This document shows, in pieces, positions 30,016 through 41,083 of a stretch of DNA of 59,689 nt. The position numbers were made by a program, and so were the translations under genes. The DNA lies in contig JALDRK010000026.1 in the NCBI GenBank assembly GCA_031315915.1, positions 1 through 59,689 on the forward strand, in the 5' to 3' direction. How positions within the stretch are numbered: the stretch's first letter is position 1; every line of letters begins with the position of its first letter. The notes beneath the pieces are model-generated. The model searched no databases and was not told where the DNA came from. It saw only the letters and a program-made list of their open reading frames with translations. The stretch comes from Nitrospirales bacterium (GTDB lineage Bacteria; Nitrospirota; Nitrospiria; Nitrospirales; UBA8639).

Positions 30016-30612
30016 TTAATTACGAGTAGATCCAATCTTTGGTTCAACCCCATGATACAGGCGAATTATATTATCTTTATGACAAAAGAAAATAAGTCCG
30101 GTAACCAAAATTGAAAAGATGAGAAAAGCCATATCCCCACTAAGTAAGATAACAAATAAAGGAAAAGCACCAAAAGCCATGAGGGCACCGCCTGAGGAGT
30201 ATTTAAAGGCGAATACGCTGGTTAACCATACTCCAATTAACATGAGACCCATAATCCCATGAAGGCCTCCTATGGCCCCTAAGGCAGTAGCCACTCCCTT
30301 ACCGCCTTTAAATGAAAGAAATAAAGAAAAAATATGTCCGATGATCACGGCCAATCCGAAAGCAAGTACCCAGGTCCATGAAAACCCAAGATACTTCCCC
30401 ATGACTGTGACCACGAACCCCTTCCCCATGTCGCCTAGAAGGGTCAAGGCCCCGGCTTTTTTCCCGCATACGCGTAAGACATTAGTAAAACCAATATTTT
30501 TGCTTCCTATCTTCCTGGGGTCAGGAGTTCCGGTTAATTTGGCAACCAGCAAACCAAAGGGAATAGAACCGATGAGATAACCACCAAGTATACCAATAAA
30601 ACCTGGGTCCAT
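30016..30612 (-). CDS. plsY: Acyl-phosphate glycerol-3-phosphate acyltransferase PlsY
   Basis: PlsY transfers an acyl group from acyl-phosphate to glycerol 3-phosphate, the first committed step of phospholipid synthesis. This 198-residue membrane protein has about five helices and the three conserved loops: 'GSIPFGLLVAKLTG', 'GSKNIGFTNVLRVCG' and 'FSLFLSFKGGKGVATALG'. It is followed by degP and lies 32 bp after pgsA, so two membrane-lipid genes are adjacent. Confidence 0.95.
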   Translation of the reverse strand: MDPGFIGILGGYLIGSIPFGLLVAKLTGTPDPRKIGSKNIGFTNVLRVCGKKAGALTLLGDMGKGFVVTVMGKYLGFSWTWVLAFGLAVIIGHIFSLFLSFKGGKGVATALGAIGGLHGIMGLMLIGVWLTSVFAFKYSSGGALMAFGAFPLFVILLSGDMAFLIFSILVTGLIFFCHKDNIIRLYHGVEPKIGSTRN

Positions 30613-30644
30613 TGTGATTGAAGGTTATAGTAGGAGAGAGAAAA

Positions 30645-31259
30645 TTACCATTGTGGGCCAATTTTCTTTGTAATGCAGGCCAAGTAACCCCAGCATGACC
30701 ACAGAGAAAAAGCCAAAGCTATATAGAGCAAAAAGTTTCCGGCTTTCAGCAACCAAGGATCAATCGACTCCCAAATTCCCATAGTAATTAAACATAAAAT
30801 TCCAGAAATTTGAGCTACAACTTTAACTTTCCCCATGGTATCGGCTGGAACGACGAGCCCTTCCCTCGCAGCGACGGCGCGGGCTCCGGTCACGATTAAT
30901 TCCCTGGCAATCAACACAATGGCTAACCATACCGCCACCCGTTGAAATTGAACAAGAAGAATCAAGCCTGATGCCACTAGGAGTTTATCTGCGACAGGAT
31001 CGAGTAATTTCCCTAAATTGGTGATTTGCCCGTTCTTCCTGGCTAGATACCCGTCCAGAAAGTCAGTCAGCGCGGCTCCGGAAAAAATGATGGCCGACCA
31101 CAGGGCCCGATCTGGTGTAGGATCGGAGAACATCCAGATAAAAACCGGAATTAAAATAATTCGAAGAAAGGTAATGGAATTCGGAAGATTAAAATTTGAA
31201 GCCGGAACCTTCGGCATTTGATTGAGGGAAGTTCCTTTTACAATTTCAACCTGACTCAT
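30645..31259 (-). CDS. pgsA: CDP-diacylglycerol-glycerol-3-phosphate 3-phosphatidyltransferase
   Basis: PgsA makes phosphatidylglycerol phosphate from CDP-diacylglycerol. The 204-residue inner-membrane protein has the CDP-alcohol phosphotransferase signature DG-x2-AR-x8-G-x3-D-x3-D in '[18 protein letters not shown]' followed by 'KLLDPVADK' (about residues 61-87). Its ATG overlaps the kdsA stop by ATGA, pointing to coupling. Phosphatidylserine or phosphatidylcholine synthases share the signature, but the flanking '[12 protein letters not shown]' text favours PgsA. Confidence 0.92.
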   Translation of the reverse strand: MSQVEIVKGTSLNQMPKVPASNFNLPNSITFLRIILIPVFIWMFSDPTPDRALWSAIIFSGAALTDFLDGYLARKNGQITNLGKLLDPVADKLLVASGLILLVQFQRVAVWLAIVLIARELIVTGARAVAAREGLVVPADTMGKVKVVAQISGILCLITMGIWESIDPWLLKAGNFLLYIALAFSLWSCWGYLACITKKIGPQW

Positions 31260-32119
31260 ATATGCGCGACCTGGCTAGCCGGTTTTTGGCTCCCCTCCCC
31301 TTTACCAACCACTTGCCAGATAATCTTTAATTTTTCAAGTAATGGTTTCAGTTCGTCCAGGCGAATCATGTTGGGACCGTCGGATAAAGCCTGCTCAGGG
31401 TCCGGATGAACCTCCATGAAAAAACCATCGCATCCTGCAGCGGACGCTGCCCGTGCGAGTGGAGCAATGAATTCCCGTTGCCCAGACGAGTGGGTACCTC
31501 CTCCGCCAGGCAATTGGACGCTATGAGTGGCATCGAATACGACCGGGTACCCCAAGGCCCGCATGACAGGAAAGGCCCGCATGTCGACGACAAGATTTTG
31601 ATAACCAAAACTCGCTCCCCGTTCCGTGAGGACGATTTTTTGCGTTCCCGCTTCTTCTAATTTTTTCACCACATTGGCAATGTCCCAAGGAGACAAAAAT
31701 TGTCCTTTTTTGACATTCACCACCCGTCCGGTTTTCGCCGCTGTACACAGGAGATCGGTTTGTCTGCACAAAAAAGCCGGAATTTGCAACACATCGGCCA
31801 CCTCAGCCACACGCGGCACATCATGCACTTCATGGACATCGGTTAAAATCGGGATGTTCAGTTCATCTTTGACTTTTCGTAGTATTCGCAATCCTTCGGC
31901 AATACCCAATCCCCGATAAGAAGCGATAGAGGTACGGTTGGCTTTGTCATACGAGGATTTAAACACATAGGGAATTTCCAGATCCGCCGTGATTTCCGCA
32001 ATGGCCGCTGCCGTCTCCAGGACATTTTTTTCATTTTCAATCACACAGGGTCCGGCAATCAGGAAATGCGGGGATTGGTCGCCGACCGAGAAGGGTCCAA
32101 TGTTGACAGGGATAGGCAC
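31256..32119 (-). CDS. kdsA: 3-deoxy-8-phosphooctulonate synthase
   Basis: KdsA condenses PEP with arabinose 5-phosphate to KDO 8-phosphate for the inner core of LPS. The protein shows '[19 protein letters not shown]', '[12 protein letters not shown]', '[20 protein letters not shown]' and '[20 protein letters not shown]'. The C- '[11 protein letters not shown]' stretch is standard. An open frame begins with TTG at 32131, but I place the start at GTG 32119 because GGAG sits six bases before it and the normal N-terminus '[11 protein letters not shown]' follows. Length is then about 287 residues. It lies between pyrG and pgsA. Confidence 0.95.
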   Translation of the reverse strand: MPIPVNIGPFSVGDQSPHFLIAGPCVIENEKNVLETAAAIAEITADLEIPYVFKSSYDKANRTSIASYRGLGIAEGLRILRKVKDELNIPILTDVHEVHDVPRVAEVADVLQIPAFLCRQTDLLCTAAKTGRVVNVKKGQFLSPWDIANVVKKLEEAGTQKIVLTERGASFGYQNLVVDMRAFPVMRALGYPVVFDATHSVQLPGGGGTHSSGQREFIAPLARAASAAGCDGFFMEVHPDPEQALSDGPNMIRLDELKPLLEKLKIIWQVVGKGEGSQKPASQVAHI

Positions 32120-32140
32120 ACACCACTCCAATTCGATGAT

Positions 32141-33775
<1,635 letters not shown>

Positions 33776-33819
33776 TTAAGGTACATGGTTCTCTCGTCAC
33801 TCCACCATATTTATTCTGT

Positions 33820-34617
33820 TTATTTCAACCCGGCTGGCTTATCGGATTTTTCCGAGGGTTCGGAGGCATGATACGCCAAAAATTCAGCTTCGGCTACCGG
33901 CAAATCAGTCGGATCATCAATGCGCAGGGACGGATGCCGTGTCTCCCAGACCTGTATAGGAATACCGTGTTCCAATGCTCGCAATTGCTCCAGCTTTTCA
34001 GCTTCTTCAAGAATTCCAGAAGGAGCATCGGCAAATTGAAACAGGACCGGCTTTCGAAAAATATACACGCCTAAATGCATATACGCCAAAGGCATCCTAC
34101 TTGGCCGATACCCATCGCGCCAAAAGGGAATAGGACTTCTGGAAAAATATAGTGCCTGCCCTTGCTGGTTTGTGGTTACTTTGACAATGGAAGGATTGTG
34201 AGCATCCCCAGAGCGTGACAATGGTCTTTTCAAGGTACCCATTCCCGCCGAGGAACCCAAAAACGGCACGACTAAATCGCTTACCAAACCGCGGTGCAAC
34301 GGTATTTCGTCGGCTTGCCAATTTACCACCACCTCATGTTGCAATTCATTTCCAATTTTGGCCACCCGATCCGTTCCCGTTCGACAGGGCTCCGTTACCA
34401 TGCGGACCTCTCCGCCAAAATCTTTGACTGTGCGATAAATCTCTTGATGATCGGTTAACACCAGAACCCGTCCAACCATTTCGGCGCCCTGCATGACTTC
34501 GTATGTATGTTGAATGAGACTTTTGCCACACAAACGGGCAAGCGGTTTTCCGGGAAAACGGGTGGACCCGAATCGTGCCGGAATACAGACACTGACATAG
34601 GGCTTATTGAGACTCAC
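33820..34617 (-). CDS. kdsB: CMP-KDO synthetase
   Basis: KdsB activates KDO with CTP for LPS core assembly. The 265-residue protein has the nucleotidyltransferase opening 'VCIPARFGSTRFPGKPLARL', 'CRTGTDRVAKI' and, where the family has NVQGDEP, the variant 'NWQADEIPLH'. C-terminal text 'YMHLGVYIFRKPVLFQF' and 'RIDDPTDLPVAEAEF' also fits. Its start overlaps the end of the heptose-kinase gene by 14 bp. The altered metal-site loop (Gly to Ala) is noteworthy but may be tolerated. Confidence 0.9.
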   Translation of the reverse strand: MSLNKPYVSVCIPARFGSTRFPGKPLARLCGKSLIQHTYEVMQGAEMVGRVLVLTDHQEIYRTVKDFGGEVRMVTEPCRTGTDRVAKIGNELQHEVVVNWQADEIPLHRGLVSDLVVPFLGSSAGMGTLKRPLSRSGDAHNPSIVKVTTNQQGQALYFSRSPIPFWRDGYRPSRMPLAYMHLGVYIFRKPVLFQFADAPSGILEEAEKLEQLRALEHGIPIQVWETRHPSLRIDDPTDLPVAEAEFLAYHASEPSEKSDKPAGLK

Positions 34618-35614
34618 GGAGGCTGTCCTTTAATTGCTGTCTGGACACGGTCGCCGTTCCGACCATACCGACGACAATGCCGGCGGCGTGGTTGGCCAAC
34701 ATGGCCGCTTCAGGAAGGCTGGCCCCAACACTCATGGCTAATGCCAGGGTACTCACCACCGTGTCGCCTGCTCCGGTGACATCATACACTTGTTTGGCGA
34801 CGGCAGGAATCGTCCACGTTCGCCCCTGTTCCTGAAAGATACTCATCCCTTCCTCTCCGCGAGTGATAATGACTGCCTGACACTGTAAGCGATCCCGAAG
34901 GGCGAATCCGACTTGGTCGATGGGCACCTGTTGAGTGGGGAGAAACCCTGCTGCCTGATGCGCCTCTAAATGATTCGGCGTCACCACCGTGACGCCGGCA
35001 TAATAGCCCATATGTTCAACCTTTGGATCGACAATGACGGGCACTCGATGTGTGGAAGCAGAAGATCGAATTTGCTCGACCATCTTCGGGGTAATCATTC
35101 CCTTGGCATAATCCGAGATGACAATACCGGACAGGTTGGGCAAGCGCTGGATAATGTACTTGAGTATTTTCCGTTCAACCGCCGTGTTGATGGCATGCGA
35201 CTGCTCCACATCGTACCGGACAATTTGCTGGTTATGCGCCACAACTCGGCATTTCCTAATAGTAGGGCGACTGGCATCAACGATCACGCCAGTCATTGAA
35301 GCGTTGGTTTTCTTGAGTTGCCGTAAAAATTCTTTTCCGTCTTCATCAGCGCCTATCACTCCGCATAACTCCACTTGCCCCCCCAAGGTCAAAATATTAT
35401 GAAATACGTTGGACGCCCCTCCCAGACGAAAAGTCTCCGACTGCACGTGAACGACCGGCACGGGAGCCTCTGGAGAGACCCGATGGACCTTTCCCCAGAT
35501 ATAATGATCGACAATAAGGTCTCCAATGACGAGAATCCGGGCCTGAGAAAACTTGTGAAGGTACGCCTGAAGTTTTCGGGAAGAGAAGGGTGGCACTGCA
35601 GGATCGGCGTTCAT
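34604..35614 (-). CDS. rfaE1: D-glycero-beta-D-manno-heptose 7-phosphate kinase
   Basis: A PfkB/ribokinase-family kinase that phosphorylates heptose 7-phosphate at C1 in ADP-heptose synthesis for the LPS inner core. Signature parts: 'ARILVIGDLIVDHYIWGKVH', 'SPEAPVPVVHV', 'RLGGASNVFHNILTLGG' and the PfkB site 'VYDVTGAGDTVVSTLALAMS' with the catalytic Asp in GAGD. Only the kinase half is present (336 residues from ATG 35614), so this is the RfaE1 form, not the bifunctional HldE. An upstream TTG at 35647 is another possible start. It is followed by kdsB with a 14-bp overlap. Confidence 0.9.
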   Translation of the reverse strand: MNADPAVPPFSSRKLQAYLHKFSQARILVIGDLIVDHYIWGKVHRVSPEAPVPVVHVQSETFRLGGASNVFHNILTLGGQVELCGVIGADEDGKEFLRQLKKTNASMTGVIVDASRPTIRKCRVVAHNQQIVRYDVEQSHAINTAVERKILKYIIQRLPNLSGIVISDYAKGMITPKMVEQIRSSASTHRVPVIVDPKVEHMGYYAGVTVVTPNHLEAHQAAGFLPTQQVPIDQVGFALRDRLQCQAVIITRGEEGMSIFQEQGRTWTIPAVAKQVYDVTGAGDTVVSTLALAMSVGASLPEAAMLANHAAGIVVGMVGTATVSRQQLKDSLRESQ

Positions 35615-35665
35615 GCCTGTGGGAGTTGTGGTGACACCAGGTGACAAGAGGTAATCCGGGAAGAC

Positions 35666-36427
35666 TTAATGAATGAATTTTCCGATTCGGTCCCAACGAA
35701 CCCAATTTGTCCAATTCCCCTGTCCATTCCATGACCAATAGACGAGGAAGGCCCGGCCTTTGATTTTATCCATTTTGACAAATCCCCAAAACCGGCTATC
35801 CAGGCTTTGGTCCCGATTGTCGCCCATCACAAAATAAGAGTCGGGAGGAATGGTAATGGGCCCAAAATTATCTCGTGGGTTAATCCGTCCATCAATCATG
35901 CCCGGGTCGATTCTCTGGGTAAACGCGCTATCCTCTAAGGCTTCTCCATTCACGATAACTTTTTTGTTTTGAATGCTAATCGTATCGCCTGGAGTCCCGA
36001 TTACCCGTTTAATGAAATCTTTATTTTCATCTTCGGGGTAGCGAAAGACAATGACGTCTCCTCGTTGGGGAGTGTCAAATTCGGCGAGCATCGTCGAGGA
36101 ATAACATGTGACAGGGGGAAATGATATTTGAAATTCACAATCTTTGGGCAACTGAAATCCATAGGCCAATTTGGATACTAAAATATGATCCCCAATCAAC
36201 AAGGTGGGAATCATCGACCCGGAAGGAATCTTAAATGCCTGCACAAAAAAGACCCGGATGGTGAGGGCCAAGATAATGGCGATAACCAAGGCTTCGGCAT
36301 ATTCCCGAATCAGGGATTTGCCCGGTTGCGCCTTCTCATGATCGGTCTCGGAGCTCTTCGACTTTTCTTCAAGCGCATCCTGGGATTGAAGGTTCACTTT
36401 GGGAGGTTTGTGTTCTGGCTCAGTCAT
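35666..36427 (-). CDS. lepB: Signal peptidase I
   Basis: LepB cleaves signal peptides of secreted proteins. The 253-residue protein has a charged cytoplasmic N-terminus, one membrane segment at about residues 45-65, then catalytic Ser71 in 'FKIPSGSMIPTLLIGDHI' and Lys140 in 'DFIKRVIGTPGD', followed by 'VMGDNRDQSLDSRFWGFV'. Only one clear membrane anchor is visible. It lies 7 bp after lepA, the well-known lepA-lepB pair. Confidence 0.95.
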   Translation of the reverse strand: MTEPEHKPPKVNLQSQDALEEKSKSSETDHEKAQPGKSLIREYAEALVIAIILALTIRVFFVQAFKIPSGSMIPTLLIGDHILVSKLAYGFQLPKDCEFQISFPPVTCYSSTMLAEFDTPQRGDVIVFRYPEDENKDFIKRVIGTPGDTISIQNKKVIVNGEALEDSAFTQRIDPGMIDGRINPRDNFGPITIPPDSYFVMGDNRDQSLDSRFWGFVKMDKIKGRAFLVYWSWNGQGNWTNWVRWDRIGKFIH

Positions 36428-36434
36428 GATGGAT

Positions 36435-38249
36435 TCAATTGGGATCGGTTTTTAAAATGGCTAAAAAGGCCTCCTGCGGTACTTCCACTCGGCCAATTTG
36501 CTTCATGCGTTTTTTCCCTTCTTTCTGTTTTTCCCACAATTTTCGTTTCCGGGAAATATCGCCCCCATAGCATTTGGCGGTGACGTTTTTCTTGATGGCA
36601 CCGATTGTTTCCCGGGCAATCACGCGCTTACCGATGGCCGCTTGAATTGCGATTTCAAACATTTGCTTGGGAATGAGTTCTTTCATCTTTTCCGCTAACT
36701 GTCTTCCTCGGCTTTGCACTTTATCCTGGTGAGCAATAATGGAGAGCGCATCAACCGTCTCGCCGTTCAACAATAAATCCATCTTGACCAAATCGGAGTG
36801 GCGGTATCCGGACAATTCATAATCCAATGAGGCATACCCCTGGGTGCGGGATTTCAGGCGATCATAAAAGTCGAGAACAATTTCGTTGAGCGGCAGTTCA
36901 TAGGAGACCATGACCCGATTGGCATCCAGATATTGTAAGCCGGTTTGCGTGCCTCGACGATCCTGGCACAATTGCAAAATATTGCCGACATACCGCTCAG
37001 GAGTGATTACCGTGGCCTTAATAAACGGTTCCTCAATATGATCGATAAGGGATGGGTCCGGTAGTTTGGAAGGGTTGTCGATATCGATTACTTCTCCTTT
37101 GGTGGTATACACATGGTATACCACGGTGGGCGCTGTACTGATCAAATCCAACCCGTATTCCCGTTCAAGGCGCTCCCGGATAATTTCCATATGGAGGAGC
37201 CCTAAGAACCCGCAGCGGAATCCAAAACCCAGAGCGATCGAGGTTTCCGGTTCATAAACGAAGGAAGAATCATTTAGCCGGAGTTTTTCCAGCGAATCGC
37301 GCAGATCTTCAAACTTGCTGGTATCGGTGGTATACAGACCGCAAAACACCACCGGCTTGACATCCCGATACCCGGGCAAGGCCGATTCCGTGGGGCGTCG
37401 GGCTTCCGTAATCGTATCACCGATCTTGGTATCGGAAAGATCCTTCATCCCGGCACAGACATACCCCACCTCACCGGGCCCCAACCGGTCAACCTTGGTT
37501 CGTTTGGGAGAAAAAATGCCGACTTCGAGCAATTCGAATTCCCGCTTATTGGACATCAATCGAATGATCATGCCAGGAATAAGCTCGCCATCGATCACTC
37601 GAAGGAGTACCACGGCCCCTTGATAATTATCGAACCAGGAATCGAAAATAAGCGCCTTCAGGGGTTTCTCTTCCGATCCGACAGGCGGAGGGATAAGATG
37701 TACCACCCCCTCCAGGACCTCCTTGACACCCAGGCCCTCCTTGGCACTGACGAGAAACGCCTCTTCTTGGGAGAGCCCCAGCACGTCCGCAATTTGATGA
37801 CGAACTCCCTCCACATCCGCACTGGCCAAGTCTATTTTATTGATAACGGGAATAATCACCAGATTGTTGGCAATGGCCAAGTAGGCATTGGCGATCGTCT
37901 GAGCTTCCACGCCTTGGGTGGCGTCAATGAGGAGTAACGCTCCTTCGCAGGCCGCCAGGCTTCGGGAGACTTCGTAGGCAAAATCTACATGACCCGGCGT
38001 ATCAATGAGGTTAAACAAATAGTCTTTTCCATCAGATGCCTGAAATTTGGTCGTGACGGCATGAGCTTTGATTGTGATGCCCCGTTCTCTTTCCAAGTCC
38101 ATGGCATCCAGATATTGCGCACGAAATTCCCGCTGGGAAATGGCTCCGGTTATTTCCAAAAACCGGTCGGCCAGGGTGGATTTTCCGTGGTCAATATGGG
38201 CAATAATGGAAAAATTACGGATTCGGCTTTGAGGAAAAGATTTGGTCAT
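36435..38249 (-). CDS. lepA: Elongation factor 4 (LepA)
   Basis: LepA is a ribosome-associated GTPase acting in initiation/back-translocation under stress. The 604-residue protein has the P-loop '[17 protein letters not shown]' near residue 14, '[16 protein letters not shown]', '[16 protein letters not shown]', and the C-terminal LepA-specific domain with '[20 protein letters not shown]'. The frame is complete. It is followed by lepB, and its start is 20 bp from the divergent open frame of bioA. Confidence 0.97.
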   Translation of the reverse strand: MTKSFPQSRIRNFSIIAHIDHGKSTLADRFLEITGAISQREFRAQYLDAMDLERERGITIKAHAVTTKFQASDGKDYLFNLIDTPGHVDFAYEVSRSLAACEGALLLIDATQGVEAQTIANAYLAIANNLVIIPVINKIDLASADVEGVRHQIADVLGLSQEEAFLVSAKEGLGVKEVLEGVVHLIPPPVGSEEKPLKALIFDSWFDNYQGAVVLLRVIDGELIPGMIIRLMSNKREFELLEVGIFSPKRTKVDRLGPGEVGYVCAGMKDLSDTKIGDTITEARRPTESALPGYRDVKPVVFCGLYTTDTSKFEDLRDSLEKLRLNDSSFVYEPETSIALGFGFRCGFLGLLHMEIIRERLEREYGLDLISTAPTVVYHVYTTKGEVIDIDNPSKLPDPSLIDHIEEPFIKATVITPERYVGNILQLCQDRRGTQTGLQYLDANRVMVSYELPLNEIVLDFYDRLKSRTQGYASLDYELSGYRHSDLVKMDLLLNGETVDALSIIAHQDKVQSRGRQLAEKMKELIPKQMFEIAIQAAIGKRVIARETIGAIKKNVTAKCYGGDISRKRKLWEKQKEGKKRMKQIGRVEVPQEAFLAILKTDPN

Positions 38250-38332
38250 GCGGAAAATCTCTGATTGTAGTGAGGGTTTGGGAACTTGTCAAAAATCGAA
38301 GAATTCCTTTAGGTTATCTTAACGAATCAACT

Positions 38333-39724
38333 ATGCCTGGCTCATTTCGCGTCAAACAACTTCAACAAGCCGATAAAGATTTTGTCTGGCATCCCTTTAC
38401 CCAGATGAAAGAATGGGTGCACCACGCTCCCCTCATTCTTAATCGAGGCAAAGGATCATATGTCTTTGATCTCGACGGCAATCAATACCTGGATGCGACG
38501 GCTTCGATCTGGGTCAATATACACGGCCATCGTCAACCGGAAATTGATCGGGCTATTCGTGCCCAATTATCAAAAGTCGCCCATACAACAATGCTGGGAG
38601 CGTCCAATCCCCCGACGATTCAACTGGCCAAAGCTTTGGTTCACCTTGCCCCCAAAGGCCTGACCAAGGTCTTTTATTCGGACAATGGGTCCACCGCAGT
38701 GGAAATTGCCGCTAAAATGGCCGTCCAATATTGGAAGCAATGCCCAGACCCTCAACCTGACAAAACCCGCTTTGTGCACGTGGGGTCGTCCTATCATGGG
38801 GATACGGTCGGTTCGTTAAGTTTAAGCGGGATTGAAGGGTTTCGACGATCGTTTCTGAGTTTGCTATTTCCGACCTATGCCATTGACTCCCCGCATTGCT
38901 ATCGATGTCCTTTGTCCCTGAAATTTCCCGACTGCCGTCTTGCCTGCATGAGCCCTCTTGAGTCCATCTTGAAAGAGCACCACCAATCCATTGCCGGTCT
39001 GATCATTGAACCCATGGTCCAAGCCGTGGCCGGAATCATTCCCGCTCCGCCCGGCTATCTTCGCGCCATCCGTGAACTATGCACTCGGTATCAGGTTCTT
39101 ATGATTGCCGACGAAGTGGCCACAGGGTTTGGACGAACGGGCCGGATGTTTGCCTGTGAGCATGAACAGGTTACTCCTGACCTCCTCGCCGTTGCCAAAG
39201 GCCTGACTGGCGGATACCTTCCTCTAGCTGCCACTCTCGCCACGGAACAGATTTACAGGGCCTTTTGGGGCGAATACGATGAAGGCCGCACATTTTTCCA
39301 TGGCCACAGTTATACAGGCAATCCGCTCGGATGTGCGGCCGCTCTGGCAACCCTGCAGGTGTTCAAACGCCAACGAACGATACAAAAACTTAAGAAACGA
39401 ATCCCATGGCTGCACGCTCAGCTCCAAACCTTACAGCAAGATCCATGGGTCGGGGATATCCGACAGGTTGGCTATATGATCGGCATCGAAATTGTCTCCG
39501 ATAAAATTTCAAAATGCGTATTCCCTTCCGAGGAACGAATGGGCTATCACATCGCAGCGCAAGCCAGAATCTTGGGATTACTGATACGCCCCATTGGGGA
39601 TATTTTGATTCTGATGCCACCCCTCTCGGCCTCCACAAAGGAATTACGGCAAATGGTGGATATTCTCATTCTCGCAATTGCTCTGGTAAGAGCCAAACGC
39701 TCTTCGTCTTCCCATGCACAATAA
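38333..39724 (+). CDS. bioA: Adenosylmethionine-8-amino-7-oxononanoate aminotransferase
   Basis: BioA is the PLP enzyme that forms diaminopelargonic acid from KAPA with SAM as amino donor in biotin synthesis. The family text 'DKDFVWHPFTQMKEW', 'VFDLDGNQYLDATASIWVNI', 'FYSDNGSTAVEIAAKMAVQY', 'GSSYHGDTVGSLSLSGI' and the PLP-lysine region 'AVAKGLTGGYLPLAATLA' are all there. The frame opens at 38270, but the ATG at 38333 (463 residues) matches family length better; no strong ribosome-binding site is seen for either. Other biotin genes are not in the window. It stands alone between two minus-strand blocks. Confidence 0.92.
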   Translation: MPGSFRVKQLQQADKDFVWHPFTQMKEWVHHAPLILNRGKGSYVFDLDGNQYLDATASIWVNIHGHRQPEIDRAIRAQLSKVAHTTMLGASNPPTIQLAKALVHLAPKGLTKVFYSDNGSTAVEIAAKMAVQYWKQCPDPQPDKTRFVHVGSSYHGDTVGSLSLSGIEGFRRSFLSLLFPTYAIDSPHCYRCPLSLKFPDCRLACMSPLESILKEHHQSIAGLIIEPMVQAVAGIIPAPPGYLRAIRELCTRYQVLMIADEVATGFGRTGRMFACEHEQVTPDLLAVAKGLTGGYLPLAATLATEQIYRAFWGEYDEGRTFFHGHSYTGNPLGCAAALATLQVFKRQRTIQKLKKRIPWLHAQLQTLQQDPWVGDIRQVGYMIGIEIVSDKISKCVFPSEERMGYHIAAQARILGLLIRPIGDILILMPPLSASTKELRQMVDILILAIALVRAKRSSSSHAQ

Positions 39725-39743
39725 TTATTTCTGGAAAACCGGC

Positions 39744-40544
39744 CTACACGACTTCAATGGGTTGACCGACCTGCAAGGCACATCGATCGGCGGCTCGGCC
39801 CTGCTTCACGAACACTTCCAAATGTCCATTGCTGTTGAACAATACATCGGGGACTCCTAATGCGCCTTCACCATAATGGGTTTTGATGGTCTGGACTACA
39901 AACTCACCAAAGCGCACCCCGGAAAAATTTCGTTTGGTCACAGTCCGGAACGTGTCGATATCGGATTTGGTGATGTTGGAAATTCCATTTCCGAAATGGT
40001 CAATATAGATAAGCTGTCCGATCAACACGTCTTGCTTCATCTTTGGAGAGTTATCCGGCAGCATGACCTGGTCGTAAATTAACCGGCCGAACGATCCAGG
40101 AGGTTGCCCTTTGCTTAACCACGCGGCGGAAGGGGAAAATAAATCTCGGCCGTCAAACGTTGCGCCGGCAGAATCTAAGCGATACTGCTTATTTTCAATG
40201 GCACGGACTTCCACCCCTGGCTCCTCTCGCAAGATATGACTCAAGACCCCGTTATCGGGAGCCAGAAAAAAATGACGGGCGGTCGAGACCAACAACGCCC
40301 GACGGGTACTGCCGACTCCTGGATCGACCACCACGACATGAATGGTCCCATCGGGAAAAAACTGATAGCAGGAACCGAGCAGAAAGGAAGCTTGCTCCAC
40401 TCCATGAGGGGGAATGGCATGAGACATGTCCACAATCCGTAATTGAGGATTGATTCCCAGCATCACCCCCTTCATGCTGGGAACGAAGTAATCCCGTTCC
40501 CCGAAATCGGTTAAGAGTGTAATCAATGAAATTGCCGAAACCAT
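39744..40544 (-). CDS. SAM hydroxide adenosyltransferase (DUF62 family SAM hydrolase)
   Basis: This 266-residue protein matches the family that splits S-adenosylmethionine with hydroxide to adenosine and methionine, related to bacterial fluorinase/chlorinase. Typical parts: 'ITLLTDFGERDYFVPSMKGV', 'VDMSHAIPPHGVEQASFLL', 'HVVVVDPGVGSTRRALLVS' and 'FLAPDNGVLSHIL'. The reaction is inferred from the family. It starts right after greA (2 bp gap) and converges with bioA, whose enzyme also consumes SAM; a link is speculative. Confidence 0.88.
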   Translation of the reverse strand: MVSAISLITLLTDFGERDYFVPSMKGVMLGINPQLRIVDMSHAIPPHGVEQASFLLGSCYQFFPDGTIHVVVVDPGVGSTRRALLVSTARHFFLAPDNGVLSHILREEPGVEVRAIENKQYRLDSAGATFDGRDLFSPSAAWLSKGQPPGSFGRLIYDQVMLPDNSPKMKQDVLIGQLIYIDHFGNGISNITKSDIDTFRTVTKRNFSGVRFGEFVVQTIKTHYGEGALGVPDVLFNSNGHLEVFVKQGRAADRCALQVGQPIEVV

Positions 40545-40546
40545 CG

Positions 40547-41023
40547 CTAGGTCTCCTCAACCACAATCGATTGAATTTGATATTCGATTATGCCGGCCGG
40601 CCGATGGACCTCCACAACATCACCAACGCGATGACCGATCAATGCACGCCCCAGAGGCGATTGCACGGAAATCGTCCCGTTCTTGAGGTCCGCTTCTTCC
40701 TGTCCCACCAAGGTATAGCGTTTTTCTTCCTGTGACTCTAAGTTGGTCATCACCACCGTGGTCCCAAACACGACCGTTTCGCTAGTGCCGCCGGCCATCT
40801 CCACAATTTGGGCTTCCCCGAGTTTATATTCCAGTTCGGCCATTCGACTGTCGATAAATTGTTGATGTTCCTTCGCGGCTTTATATTCGGCGTTTTCCTT
40901 CAGGTCGCCATGCTCTCTGGCTTCCAGAATGGCTTGAATGACTTTTGGTCGTTCATCACGACGTAATCGGGTCAATTCCGCTTGCAAGGCTTCAAATCCT
41001 TTCTTGGTCATGGGAATTTTCAT
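40547..41023 (-). CDS. greA: Transcription elongation factor GreA
   Basis: GreA rescues backtracked RNA polymerase by stimulating transcript cleavage. The 158-residue protein (same length as E. coli GreA) has the coiled-coil N-terminal part 'MTKKGFEALQAELTRLRRDE' with acidic tip residues in 'EAREHGDLKENAEYKAAKEH', and the C-terminal FKBP-like 'SPLGRALIGHRVGDVVEV'. The start at ATG 41023 follows TATAGGGGC; the frame is open to a GTG at 41038. It is 60 bp after carB. Confidence 0.95.
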   Translation of the reverse strand: MKIPMTKKGFEALQAELTRLRRDERPKVIQAILEAREHGDLKENAEYKAAKEHQQFIDSRMAELEYKLGEAQIVEMAGGTSETVVFGTTVVMTNLESQEEKRYTLVGQEEADLKNGTISVQSPLGRALIGHRVGDVVEVHRPAGIIEYQIQSIVVEET

Positions 41024-41083
41024 GCCCCTATACCCCACCGTTAAAAAATAGAAAGATGAGTTTCTACTATCAAGAAAATCGAC